The notes beneath the pieces are model-generated. The model worked only from the letters and a program-made list of their open reading frames with translations, did no database searches and had not been told where the DNA came from. The translations under genes were made by a program, and so were the position numbers. Shown here in pieces: positions 1-11,242 of a stretch of DNA of 64,000 nucleotides; position 1 is the first letter of the stretch, and each line of letters opens with the position of its first letter. Source of the stretch: Gracilariopsis chorda (lineage: Eukaryota; Rhodophyta; Florideophyceae; Gracilariales; Gracilariaceae); NCBI GenBank assembly GCA_003194525.1, contig NBIV01000244.1, positions 1 to 64,000 on the forward strand, given 5' to 3'.

Positions 1-224
1 TTCGCGGTTGACTCACGAACCGCGAGTTTGCGGGAAGATGACCGCTCCTGCGGAATCGGCGTTTCCACGATCCCCTGGGGGTCCCGTGCGACACGGTGGT
101 TGGATGGCAAACCGCCTCCCTGCCAGGCGCACGAGCGCTCTGCACCGTACGTTCCGGCGGCGCCGTGGTGTCCCCGGCTACTGGGGGGTTGCCTAAGGCT
201 AACTCCGGTACACCGGTATTTTGG

Positions 225-2302
225 TCAAAATTCCCCTTTGGGGGGCCGGGCAGGTGCCGATGACACCCTTTTCAGGGGCCTGGCCGCTAAGTGCGGTGCA
301 CCGTCTCCATGAGGAGGAGCAGCGTCCGGTACGACCGGTTTCGAGCGTGCGATGGCGCGCGTTTTTCCCGAGTTCCTCGGTTCTTCGCCGCAGCGTTGCG
401 GTGGTTGGCGCAAATTATTCCCCGGAACGGGGGCTTCGATTCCGTCTGCGACGGGGAGCGTTTCCGAGCGCTGCGCGCCAGGGCCTGAAGCTTCGGATGC
501 GGCTTGGCTACCCTTTTCCCCGATAGGGGTGTGGGTATTTCCCAGCGGCGCTGGTGTATCTGGGCGCCTCTTCTCCGCGGGGCGCGGGTCTGAGCGACCT
601 GATTGAACCGCTTCCGCGGGGACTTCCGCCAATGGCGGCTTTGAGGCATCTCCCTGCTCAGGGGATTGAGGGCGATTGTCGCCGTACTCCCGTATCGGGG
701 ATCCTTCCCTGACAGGGGTGTGCGGTAGCTGCGTTTCAGCTTCCCGTGTAACACGGTGTATTTGCCGCCTTTGCGGGACCTGCGCGTCTGGTTCCTGTTG
801 CACAGCGCTGCCCGAGGACGGGGGATTAGTGTCGCGTGAGATACTCCGTGCTCCACGGTCAGTTGTCCGTATGGTACGGCGTGTTTCCCGTTGCGACGGC
901 GATCTCATTCCTCGAAAACGAGTGTTCTCCTCCCCCTCCTGAGACGGAGCGGCGGGATAAGGGATAACATGCCCCGCCTGGGCGGTGTAGATTCGCGCCA
1001 TAGGGGCGGGCACAGAGGCCCGAATTACCCGGCTGAGCCGGTGAGTCCGACAGGGTCGGTAGGTCTGAGAGTCCCCGGGAGGGTGTGGTAGCACGGTAGG
1101 CCGTCTCACCACCGATGTATCGGATGCAGAGCCATATTCCAGCGTAGGGTCCAGCGTAGCTGGTGCAGCCTCAGTCGAGGGTGGCGGAGCTAGCACGATG
1201 CGATCGCGAGATAACCGCTCATGCGCGTCACCCATTTCCACAACCACTGTGTCCGTCGTGACGGAGATAACCTTGAAAGGACCATCCGCCACAGGCGAGA
1301 GCTTATGGTGCTTCTCCCTTTCAGGGTTGTAGTACTCCTTGCGGACGAATACGAAGTCCCCGGAGTTGATCTGTTCCGGTTTGCCTCCTCGCAAGCGAGC
1401 ATCGAAATTCCGTTTGTAGACGGCTTGGGCGTGGTCCATCGCCTTCCGCGCTGCGGGTACCAGCTTGGTCAGCCATGCTTTCCACTTCTGGCGGTAATCC
1501 TTCACAGAAGGGAACGCGTCCAACGTAGGTTGGGATTCCAACGCCATTGGCGGGGGTGTCCGTGAAAGGACCAACTCGAAAGGGGATATTCCGGTAGTCC
1601 GGTGTACCTGCGTATTGTACGCAAAGGTCACGGCATCCGTGTAGATATCCCAAGTCTTGGGGTGGTCAGCCGTGTAAGCACGGAGAGCTGCGAGCATTGT
1701 CCGGTTGAAACGCTCGACCTGCCCATTAGACTGGGGATGATACGTGGTCGTGAAGAGATTCTTCACGTCCAGTATCCGACAGACGTCCTGGAAAAAATCG
1801 CGATGCGAACTGTTTCCCGTTGTCGGAAAGTAGCTCCAAAGGAGGTCCGTAGGCAAACACCCAATGCCGCACAAAGCGTGAGCGACCGTGTAGGCGGTAA
1901 TCCTCTTTAGAGGGACTGTCCGAACTAATTTCGAGAACCTGTCCGTAATAACGAGTAGGAACTTGTTGCCTCTCCTGGTAGAGAGCAATGGTCCGAGAAT
2001 GTCAATTGCGACAAACTCGAGCGGCGCCCTGGCGGGGAATAGCTTCATCCGTTTGGAGTGCTTCCGGAGTTTGACCCGGTTCTTCGCGCATTGCGTGCAA
2101 ACCGCACCGTAGCGTAGCAATCAACCGCCATGGCGGGCCAGTAGAAATCCCTGCGAAGGGTTAGATAAAGCTTCCTCCCACCGGAGTGTCCCCCGAGTTT
2201 CGGGTAATGCGAAAGGTGCAATATCCGCTTCTGTAGCGTGTGCGGTACCACAACTTGTGGGGTAGCCTCGACGGTCCTCACGAGGTAACCAATGTCGTTC
2301 AC
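225..2302 (-). pseudogene. Element A integrase with GPF module and long disordered tail
   Basis: The H2C2 zinc-binding region begins near 2230-2300 (HLSHYPKLGGHSGGRKLY). The catalytic core shows FVAIDILGPLL, FLLVITDRFSKL and TTYHPQSNGQVERFNRT. A C-terminal GPF module, DGPFKVISV, lies near 1255-1285. No chromodomain follows. Instead there are about 330 residues rich in Arg, Pro, Ser and Glu, ending near 225. Integrase inserts the DNA copy into the host genome. The tail could direct targeting or could simply be neutral sequence; that is inference. Confidence 0.85.
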
Positions 2303-2486
2303 CCCGAAGGGAGGTTCTCTCCGCCGTTGAGGCGTGCACGTATCCTTGTACAGAGGGGTCCCCGAATTGTTCTCGGATCATTTCCTCGGTCTCAACCGGT
2401 ACATAATTTCCCGGTATGGGTTTCTCAGATCATCTCGCGATGCGAGTAGGTAGTCGAAGTCAGCATCTTCGTCCCAGTTTTCTGGC

Positions 2487-4173
2487 TCAGCCTCGACGGC
2501 CATTCCGGATCATCCGGGTCCATTGCCATGAAACATGGGACTTCATCATCCTCCGTTGGGAGTGCCTCCCCACTTGTGGGTAAACGCGACAGAGCGTCGG
2601 CTTGGGTGTTCTGCGCGCCCTTTTTATAATGACTTGGAAGTCATATTCCGCGAGGCGGAGTCTCCAGCGCATGAGGCGTCCCGACGGGTCGGAGATATTC
2701 ATTAACCACCTCAGTGAGGAATGATCCGTGTACACGGTGAAATGGACTCCCATAAGGTAGGGGCGCAGAGTGGTCATCGCCCATACGACGGCGAGGCACT
2801 CTTTCTCCGATACGGAGTAGTTTCCGCTCATGGACATTGAGCGAGCGCGACCAATAACCAATTGGGTGTCGTTCCCCCTCGGGGGTGGTTTGAAAAAGAG
2901 CCACACCCGACTTGGTAGTCGCTCGAGTCCGTATCTACGGAGTATGGCAACCCAAGTTTTGGGAGATGTAGGATTGGTGCTGATGTGACAGCCTCCTTCA
3001 AGGAGTTAAAGGCTTCCGATTGCCGGGCGTAAATGTTCCCAGTTTTGGGGGGTTCCCCTTTTCGCAACAACGCGTTCAGGGGCGCTGCAGTATCCGAAAA
3101 GTTCGGATAAACCGTCGATAGACGTTGACCAGCCCAGAAAGGAGCGCAGTTCCGTTTGAGTACGGGGTTCTTTCGCCTCAACGAGGGATTTGACTTCGAG
3201 CTTTCTCGATCGCTAACCGTCCAGGACGGATAATGTGACCCAGATACTTCACAGTATCTGTGAAAACTCGCATTTTCCTCAACTTGAGGGTAATTCCCGC
3301 ATCGCGGAGTACGGTCAGCACGTCTCGGACGTGAGTGAGATGGTCGTCCAACGAGTTGGAGAAGATGATAATATCATCAAGGTAGACCAGACAACTCCGC
3401 CACTTAAAGCGGTTGAGTAGAATATCTACTGCACGCTGAAAGGTGGCGGGGGCGTTGGTTAACCCAAATGGCATCCGCTTGAAGCGGTACGTTCCTGCAT
3501 GGCAGGTGAATGCGGTTTTGTCGCGATCCTCCTGTCTGACAGGTACTTGCCAATATCCCCAATTGGCATCAAGGGCCGTGAACACGGTGGCGTCTCCAAG
3601 GGAGTCAATGCACTCGTCCATACGAGGGATGGGGTACGTGTCCCTAACAGTCACGGCATTGAGCCGGCGGTAGTCGACACAGAACCTCCAGGTTCCGTCA
3701 GCCTTTAAAGCCAGTACAACTGGGGATGCCCAGGGCGATTGAGCGGGCTCAATCACACCTGCGCGGAGCATCTTGTCCACCTGGGACTGCTCCTCTTCCC
3801 GAGCTTTCGGACCTGCCCTGTAAGGGGGTTGTGCAACCGGTCGCGCACCGGGGATTAAATCGATCCGGTGTTCCGTTGCATCAATCTCGCCAAGCGAGCC
3901 ATCCCACATTGTGGTGAATTCCCGTAACATAGTACGGAGTTTGTCGCGGTGCGACTCTGGCACGTGGCTGAAGTCCAGCGCTTCAAGTGCTTTTTTCCGG
4001 ATCAATCCGGTCATTGCTCGATGGAGCATTGTCCTGTGGAACAGGTGTGGTTCGCAATTCCGAGTTACTCGGTATGTTCGACGCTGAAGTAGCGGTTTCC
4101 TCCCCCTCCTTAGACTTGACGTCTTCGGACGGCGGGGTGAACTCCTCAGAAGAGGTGGTAACTCCGAGTACAT
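2487..4173 (-). pseudogene. Element A reverse transcriptase and RNase H region
   Basis: The reverse transcriptase part (about 3178-4000) shows WASPVVLALKADGTWRFCVD, the LNAVTVRDTYPIPRMDE box, the GYWQVPV box, MPFGLTNAPATFQR and CLVYLDDIIIF with the YLDD catalytic box. The RNase H part (2487-3180) shows LVIGRARS, NYSVSEKECLAVVWA, YTDHSSLRWL and RWRLRLAEYDFQV, which are Ty3-type RNase H motifs. RT copies the element RNA into DNA and RNase H removes the RNA. The two parts lie in different frames. The order RT, RNase H, integrase places A in the Ty3/gypsy group. Confidence 0.9.
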
Positions 4174-5101
4174 CGGCGGCTGTCATCTTCGTTGGCAGCA
4201 TTCCCATAGGATGGGGGGTTACACTCCCAATTACTTGGTGTTTGACCAGATACTGGGGGTGTTTGCCAAGGTTGGCAACCAATATCCGGAAAGGAACATC
4301 CGGGGAAATGGAGACAATTCCATTAGCCAGCGCCAGCTGGGATTTCTCGTACAACGAGGCGAGGGGTTGTATAACCCGAAGACCGTGTTGACGGGAATTT
4401 ACCTGTACCCAGACTTGGGACTCAGCCGGTATAGAAACCGAGGCAGCGACGCGGAGCTTGGTGGACTCGCGGGACGCGGGCGGTGGTTCCTGCGCAGCAG
4501 GGAGCGGAACTTGTTTCCGAGAGGACCGCTTTAGCGGGCGGCGAACAATCGGAACCGACGATCCGTCGTCAAGTTCTACACGCCTGAGGCGGGGCCTGAT
4601 TGCGTCGACAAATCTGTCGCAGTAATCACATCCCAGTATAACTGGTGCTGCCAATGAACGGCAAACGATGAAGTCCAACTTCACCACAGAGGTACCAAGT
4701 CTCACGACGAGGTCCACCGTGCCCACCGTTTGTAACGGGTTGTTATTCGCATCCGAAATGTCGGGGACCGCGTCAGAGCGGATACGAGACCGCACAAGCG
4801 GGGGTAACAATGATTCCACAACGAAGTTGGGGCCTGCACCTGTATCCAGGACGGTGAGAAACCTCACCATAAACTGGGGATCAAGGCCAAGGTCGGCATA
4901 GACCTTATAGTTGCGCTTGGCCATGATCAAGACTCTACCGGGAATCCGGGGATTTTTACTCCGTATCCACGGGCGACGCAACACACCGAGGTGCGCAGAG
5001 TCCGCGTCAGCGGTGTCTTTCCTCGAGAGGATTTTCACCGGGGAGCGAGGCAGGGACGCCTCGGGCGCCAACAGCCTCTTGTCTGAGGACGCCTCTCCCA
5101 A
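3983..5101 (-). pseudogene. Element A protease region
   Basis: The reading frame contains TVLDTGAGPNFV, the active-site signature of a retroviral-type aspartic protease, near residues 84-95. The companion hydrophobic stretch AAPVILGCDYCDRFVDAIRP follows about 75 residues later. The same pair is seen in element B at 47600-47880, which supports homology. The downstream part is Ser/Pro/Glu-rich and links protease to reverse transcriptase. In the family this enzyme cleaves Gag and Pol. Confidence 0.8.
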
Positions 5102-5118
5102 AGGGGAGACTCCCTCAG

Positions 5119-7290
5119 TTAGTTTTCCGCCTTCGGCGGTGGGTTGGTTTCCTCGACAACGAGTGCTTCATCCCGTTGACGGGGGTTTCTATCCGCATAA
5201 GCGGGGGTTGCAACGGATGGTTGCGTGATCTCCCGAGTCGGGGTGTATGAAGCTTGCCGCGCACGCGGGGTCTGTGGTAGGGCGTGAGAAAAGTCCGTTT
5301 TAGCACGGAGGTAGGAAGCCGTCGGGACGGAACGTTTCTCCTCTGGAGTGAGGGCCTCATAATTTGCCACCACCTTGGCCATATCCTTCAGTGAACAAAT
5401 ACACTGAGGAGAGGTATGGCCATGGGCATAGCACAGGTGGCAAATGAGAGCCAGCACCGCGACACGCGGATGATTATTCCGAGTATCGGAGAAGCGAACC
5501 GCAGGGCGGGTGTCAGTCCATCCAGGCCGTTGATAACGGGATTGACCGTTTGAAAACGGGAGTCGTTGGGGTTGAACCCGACTGTTACCACCGTATAGAA
5601 CGGGATCTTCTGTTCCCGTATCATGGGTCATCTCCGTCGTTGACGGTAACTCACTGGTGGGTATCGACACACCATCCCCCTGCGCTAAATGCACGGTATC
5701 AAATCCCTGTCCAGGGTTCCCATCCGCGGTGAGCGGGAGAGAGGAAGCTTCGCTTTCCAGCAACAACGCCTTGGCGGATTTAGACCGATTGTTCGGAGTT
5801 CTTGCACGAAGTGCATCCCCTTCCGCTCGAGCGTGTTGGACCAGCTCGAGGTAGGTGATCCTTCGCTTGTCCTCCCGATAACGGGTAACTAAACTCCGGA
5901 TTGCCGGGTCAAGACCATCAATGAACATGGTACTGCGCTCCCCAGCGGGGTATACGTTACCACATCTGTGGAAAGCCTTGTTAAGGCGCACCGAGTAATC
6001 GGTCTCGGTCTCTCCAGCGCGCTGGCGTGTATCTCGCAAAGCGAGGATAGCCTGCTGAATAGCGGTGTTGGTGGCGTAGGAGCGCAGAAGATACTGCACA
6101 GCCTCCGGCCAGCAAGTAACTCCTCCCTCGGAGGCGCGAGAAGATCCTCTGACAGAGGTGTATTGGTCCTCCGCCACTCCCCGTAAGAAATACGGTAAAG
6201 CCAAATAGGCTTGTCCCTCATTCATACCGAGGATATCGGCCTCCGCTACAAAGCGGGATAGGAAATCCAGTACTAGGACTGGGTCCTCTCCAGTAAAATA
6301 CTGGTTGCGGAGCGAGAGCTGCATTCGCTTAATGCATTCTCGCACTTTTCCCGTACCACGGGGCGTACGTCCAAGTGACGAATCTTCAAGCCGGTAGTAC
6401 CGGTATGATAAAAGCTTCCGGTAATCCGGGTTTGTCGGTTTCAATTCCCGGAGACCGGGTGTCTTCTCCCCTTCTGGCGGGTTCGGACCACACCTTCAGT
6501 GGCCGATGACCGCTTCGAGCGGGAGGAGTAGCCTCGCTTCTCGTCCTCCGAGTCGGAGTCCGAGGAGCTCGAGCTAACCGAATGGTTTCGGGGTGAGTCC
6601 GACGATGTCGAAGAATCGGAGTCCGAATATTTTCGGTGATGTTTCCGTCGGTGACTGCGTTTCTTCTTCCCAGCAAGCTGGTCGTTGTGCGATGCCTCGT
6701 TTACCGGATCACCCGGGGATGGTTTGTCCATGAGGACGAACTGCTCCAGCGTCTCCAGGCGGGCACCAATCCGATCAAATCGGGCTTCAACTCCTTCGAT
6801 GAAGGCGGCGGGTTGTCCCAAACTCTCCAACACGGAGTTGACGTCAGACCGTAAAATACGGAGCTCCTCGGCGACCTCCTTTACGGGGTTGCCGAGACCA
6901 CCTCTTGGAGGGATTTTAGTTCCCCTACAATGGTGTCATGGGCGGTCCACAGAGCGCGGACCTGGGATTCCAGGGAAGTCCCCTGGGGGGTGTTATCGCC
7001 CGTTCCATGGGGGCTTGAAGCCGCGACAGCGGGAGCAGGCCGGGGTGCCTGGGGCACTGCGGCAACAGCCGGAGTCGATGCTGCATTCCCTGCGGGGGTG
7101 ATAACGAGGGCAAAAGGAGGTTCCGGGGTTCCCGGTCGGGGGTATCATTCCGCGATGAAGCGGCGCCAGCACGGCTGGAACTTGTCCGTATAGGGATACG
7201 GGGTACGAACCGAACTTCGGAAGAGTCCGCGTTGTCGCGGGAGCGACTACGCGTAACCACTGGCTCCGCGTCGGAGGGATTTCTCGACAT
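5119..7290 (-). pseudogene. Element A gag region
   Basis: This is the capsid/nucleocapsid precursor region of element A. The N-terminal part (about 6925-7290) is basic and low in complexity. A coiled-coil-like stretch follows, then a block of Ser-Asp and Arg-Ser runs near 6480-6660 that resembles RS-domain proteins. The main capsid-like part (about 5700-6440) contains AEDQ and TCWPEAV motifs, which recur in copies B (46200-46700) and C (59550-59900). A CX2CX4HX4C zinc knuckle, CHLCYAHGHTSPQC, lies near 5400-5450. The order capsid then knuckle is the usual Gag layout. The frame changes along the region, as expected in a fossil. Confidence 0.8.
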
Positions 7291-7375
7291 GAGAAAATAC
7301 CGTTACGACGGGAAACGATCACGGAACTTCCGGTGAATGAAAACAAACCTCGTAAGAGGGAAACAAAAACCGATT

Positions 7376-7391
7376 CTAAGTCAGGAGACCA
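7376..7391 (-). promoter_or_regulatory. Element A primer binding site
   Basis: The minus strand reads TGGTCTCCTGACTTAG three bases inside the 5' LTR. The TGG is expected to pair with the CCA end of a tRNA. Elements B (TGGTCTCCTGACATAG) and C (TGGTCTGTGGACTTAG) have the same site at the same place, so it is a family trait. The matching host tRNA was not identified. Confidence 0.75.
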
Positions 7392-7394
7392 CTT

Positions 7395-8196
7395 TGTGGT
7401 GCAATGCCCCAAAGGGGAAAAACACCGAAAGACGTCCGGGATCTTCCTCTCACGAGGTGAACCCAGTTGGGTAGAGCCCTCCCAGAGGTGTCACGGCGAA
7501 GCCGGTTTGTAAGACCAGGGACACCTGTCGCGACTCGCGCAGGGAGGTGAAGGCGAAGAATCGGTATCCGCGTGAGCGGGGTGTGGTCCTCAGTAGAGGT
7601 ATGTTTCCACGTAAGTGGGGGTGTGTGAGCGGATGCGCACACGAGGGCCGCGGATAGCGGGAGGTGCTACCCTAAAAAGGGGAAAGAGGAAGGACGAGTG
7701 GGTCGCGAGAGCGACGAGTAGATACGGCGATGCCGGTGGACAGGACTCCCTATACAGGGCGAAACACCAATATGATTGGAACAATTAGTACTCCCAATGA
7801 TGGGTCTCCTTTAGATGTGCAAGGGGGGTGAACTTCCGTACACTACGGTGCTTCCCTCCAAGGAGGAGTTGAGAACACGCGGAGGCGGTAAAGCTCAGAG
7901 CCAATTCCCCAGGTTGGGGTCCCTTGTTGGGGAAGGTTTACTGGTGCGACGGCAGTGCGCCGTCGCACTAAGTACTAGCTTCCCAGAAATGGGTGTGAAA
8001 ATAATAAATAAAATTAACTAAAATACTCCACATTCCGTGGCAACATCCACTACTGTGGCCAACCGCCAATTGACCCAAAACCGTGTCCCACGTGTCCATA
8101 CCCACCATTGTGGGGCGTAGTTCATATACACACTACACAACCGATAATATCGGGAAAGCGTTCAAGTACCCAGAATCCCTCCCTGAGGGCGTTGCA
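7395..8196 (-). repeat. Element A 5' LTR
   Basis: On the plus strand the LTR begins TGTGGTGC next to the primer binding site and ends near GCGTTGCA. Parts match the LTRs of B and C: the CATTGC end, the TTTTAGTTA...TTTATTATTTT stretch and the ACTTAG segment. It is dense in CC..GG micro-hairpins. The outer end could instead be at 8139. Its partner LTR is outside the window. It should hold the element promoter and polyadenylation signals, which I cannot pinpoint. Confidence 0.7.
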
Positions 8197-9416
8197 CTTC
8201 AAAAGCAGGTGTTCAAAGAGTACAAGGTAACCAAACCGGACCAGGTTTTCAATACCGACGAAAGTGGTTTTTCAACGAGGACTGCATCCGAATCCCGCGC
8301 AAAAGCAGTATTTGATGCAAAAGAACGAAGCAATTCCGTTGAGCTGAACTGGGCAGCGAACGCTCAACACGTCACTATGATGCCGGTAGTCTCCGCAGAT
8401 GGCAGAGCATGGAGTCCACTTGCTGTGTTACCAGGAAAGCAAGCCAAGTTTAGTAAGAGACACGACGGAACCAGAAAAACACCTTCTACGTTTCTGCCTC
8501 CCACTGCCTATTGTGTGTATAGAGAAAAGGCTGGAGTAGACACCGATATTTTCTACCACTGGGGTGAAAACTTTGTGGAAGAAACTTCACTTCTGCGGAA
8601 GAGATATCGGAATATCATTCTGGCATCGGATGAATACGGGGCGCATTGTTATTACAAAGTTTTGCAACTTTTTGAGAACAACAACATCGTCGTTGTCGGA
8701 TTACCGGCACATACCAGCCACCGTACGCAACCTCTTGAATTTTTGGTTTTCTCTCCATACAAGACTGCGTTTCGAAACGAGCTAAACAAACGCACCATTT
8801 TTGTGAAAGATGAGACTAAGAATGACATCTAAACCATATGCGAGCTCCTTATAAATGCATAAAACCAAGCGGTCAACGTTCAGAACATAACGAGTGGGTT
8901 TCAGGCATGCGGACTCTGGGACAACCGAACCGGAGGCATTAACGCTGACGTTATCAAGGCTATTGACAATACCAATATGGACGGAGCAGAGTCTCAGTCA
9001 GTGGCAATTAAGACCTATCACGATCTGTTTCAGTCATTTTCTGATTCTGTCAATTTGTTACGTAGTAATGGAGACGTGTTAGTAAACAGGACCCTGAATA
9101 CAACTACTGGGTTATTATTGACGGAAGAGAGAGTTCGTACGGAGTTACGAGAGCGCGAGGAGGAGCGTAGACAAGCAGAAAAGAGAAAAAGGAGAGAGCG
9201 TCACAGCCGGAGGCAAATCGTTTGGCAAGGCAACGAGAGCTGGCTGAGAAGCAGAGGAGGCGTGTTCAAGCTGAAGTAGAGAAGCAAGCGCATCTTGCCT
9301 TGCTTGCACTCCGCGGTGAACGAGCCAGGATTCTAGCAGCAAACCGTTCAGTGCGCCGTAGCACTGCAAGGCTACGTGCACGTTCTGGTGGTGCGGTTAC
9401 CTCGGATTTCCATTGA
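8197..9416 (+). pseudogene. Pogo-like (DDE_1/CENP-B type) transposase, distal half
   Basis: The translation contains FNTDESGFSTRT, IILASDEYGAHC and GLPAHTSHRTQPLEF, which line up with the three catalytic blocks of pogo/Tigger/jerky transposases, and then ITSGFQACGLW, the usual family block before the C-terminal region. The C-terminus is a charged coiled coil. The third catalytic position reads Glu (QPLEF) where the family usually has Asp. Two in-frame stops lie at 8830-8832 and 8860-8862, and the coiled coil changes frame near 9215-9225. The N-terminal DNA-binding part is missing because element A interrupts the gene; it should lie beyond the left window edge. I found no terminal inverted repeat. 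Confidence 0.8.
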
Positions 9417-9726
9417 AATTGGTTTTTAAGGACGCGATGCTACGGCGCATATGACCCGGTATTTGTGCATTATTAGGTTCCTTGAGGATACTGAATTTGC
9501 TAACTATTGCGCCGTGAAGGAGACCTACGGAGTCCTTATTCGGTAATTTGAGCAGATGCGACGTGAGGAGAACCATTCAAGGGCTTATAGAAGAAGTTTT
9601 GAGGTATAAAGTACACTTTCTCTATATATTCTTTTTAAATCTTTGAAAGTGACCCAGCTTTTGGTACATTATGATAGTCATTACTCCATACTTTTCCAAA
9701 ATTGGTCGTCAAAAGCTTTCAATGAT
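9417..9726. other. Short AT-rich spacer, no gene seen
   Basis: No coding similarity or repeat is evident. It separates the pogo-like remnant from the PIF/Harbinger element and may include the downstream flank of the pogo element. Confidence 0.5.
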
Positions 9727-9742
9727 TTAGGCTTTACGCAGT
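9727..9742 (+). repeat. PIF/Harbinger left terminal inverted repeat
   Basis: TTAGGCTTTACGCAGT; the 11-base core CTTTACGCAGT is repeated directly at 9832-9842 and inverted at 12354-12364. The second internal copy makes the exact left end uncertain. Confidence 0.55.
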
Positions 9743-10070
9743 GAGAAATTCACAACCAGATATGACGATATTTGTAAGCCAGAAAATCAAAAAAGGCGGG
9801 ACCTGCGAATATGATGAAATCACCAACGACTCTTTACGCAGTAAGAAATCAGTTCGAGTTGTGAGTATTACCAACCAAGGTCTCCCTTACCCTGACAACA
9901 CTCTCCCTTTCCCAAAGATGCCTCTCGGTAGGCAGTCCGATCATTACCACTCCCAGAGCAAAGCTTGACAGGTAGGGTGGGCAACTATACTACCTACCAT
10001 TGCGCGTCGCAGACAGACAAGTACAGTTACGCTTTCCACTTCTTTACACGTCCTTTTTGCGATTGCCGCT

Positions 10071-11105
10071 CAGTATGTATCTGAAACAGAAGAAATAGAG
10101 CGCTACAAAATACGCAAGCGACATGTTTCAACTACGTCCTTCTCTTTCAAGTTCGGAAGCGTTACTGATGCTACCTGCCTTGCACTGTTCAGGTTTCAGA
10201 AGAGCGACATCTCTCGTATAGTATTAGCTCTTGGATGGCCTACCACGTCAAGAGTGACGTCCAGAAACAGATATTCTTGTAATTCGTTGCTGGTGACATG
10301 CGTTGTGTTACGTCGATTAGCATCTCCTGCAAGATGGTTTGACCTAGAGCTTCTATTTGGCAAATACTATTCGCAACTATCCTAGTTGTTCTGGGAGGAC
10401 AAAGAAGCGTTTCTAAACGCTCGCAGCCACCTTATCATGGGCAAAAGCTCACCGGAATACATGAAAAAGCGCGCTGAGATGTATTCCAGAGCAGTTCATG
10501 AGAAACCTGGTGCACTGGATAATTGCGTGGGTTTCATAGACGGAACGGTTCTTGGAATCTCGCGTCCAGGAGAGAGCGCGGAACAACTTGTGATGTACAA
10601 TGGACATAAGCGGAAACATGCACTGAAGTACCAAGTTTTCACTACTCTAGACGGCCTCATTTTGGATGCTGCTGGTCCGATTGAAGGACGTCGGCACGAC
10701 TGGACGCTGTATGTTCGTAGTGGACTGGAAGAGCAACTATCAGAGCTTCTGTTCATAGCTGAAAAGCAGTATTTCATCTACGGAGACTCGGGATACAACA
10801 TCAGGTCGTTCATGGAAGTTCCGTTTCAAGGGTCGAATCTTTCTGCAGCGCAAAGAGCCTTCAACCAAGCCATGTCAGTGGCGAGAGTGACGGTAGAGTG
10901 GCTCTTCAAGGAGGTTAAGTTGTATTGGACAACTGCGGACTTCAAGAGGAAACTTCGCGTGTCGGAATCTCCAGTCGGAGCTTTGTATCTAGCTGCATTA
11001 CTGCTAACGAACCTGCGAGCCTGCGTGTACCCGAACACTATAGCACAGTACTTCAAGTGCAACCCGCCGACGCTGGAGGCATACATCGCACACAAAAATA
11101 GTTGA
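10071..11105 (+). pseudogene. PIF/Harbinger DDE transposase
   Basis: This is the nuclease that cuts and joins PIF/Harbinger ends. Blocks seen in order are FRFQKSDISRIVLALGWPT (N-terminal fold), GFIDGTVLGI with the first catalytic Asp, EGRRHDWTLY, YFIYGDSGYN with the second Asp, and ARVTVEWLFKEVK with the catalytic Glu. All three catalytic residues are kept. The frame is open from at least 10071, apart from one TAG at 10383-10385, and ends at 11105. The N-terminal start is not resolved; the frame continues open a little further upstream. The Myb-like partner lies 140 bp downstream, convergent. Confidence 0.85.
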
Positions 11106-11242
11106 ACGTAAAGTACTTGTCCTCGCTGCTTGGGCTTCCGCGAGAGCGGGGAAACTTTGAGATCCCGCAGGCCGTTTTCCGCTGTCGTGGCTCCTCAGAA
11201 TTGCTAAAGTGGATTCCTTTACGTCAATGAGCAGCTGCCTAC

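Larger units (their letters stand above)
1..8196 (-). mobile_element. Ty3/gypsy LTR retrotransposon A (fossil, 3' end outside window)
   Basis: Reading from right to left the element shows a 5' LTR (7395-8196), a primer binding site, gag with an RS/SD-rich block and a CCHC knuckle, an aspartic protease, reverse transcriptase, RNase H and integrase with a long low-complexity tail. This protease-RT-RNaseH-integrase order is that of the Ty3/gypsy group. No chromodomain is seen. Coding parts lie in several frames; it looks broken in roughly six to ten places, yet its micro-hairpins are crisp, so it seems fairly young compared with relatives B (44177-54296) and C (57304-60330). It is inserted in a pogo-like transposase gene that continues at 8197. 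The 3' LTR should lie left of position 1. Confidence 0.9.

Noticed and set aside
1-526. Plus-strand frames over the element A tail as an antisense gene
   Set aside because: They shadow the Arg/Pro/Ser-rich integrase tail and have no independent protein-like features.
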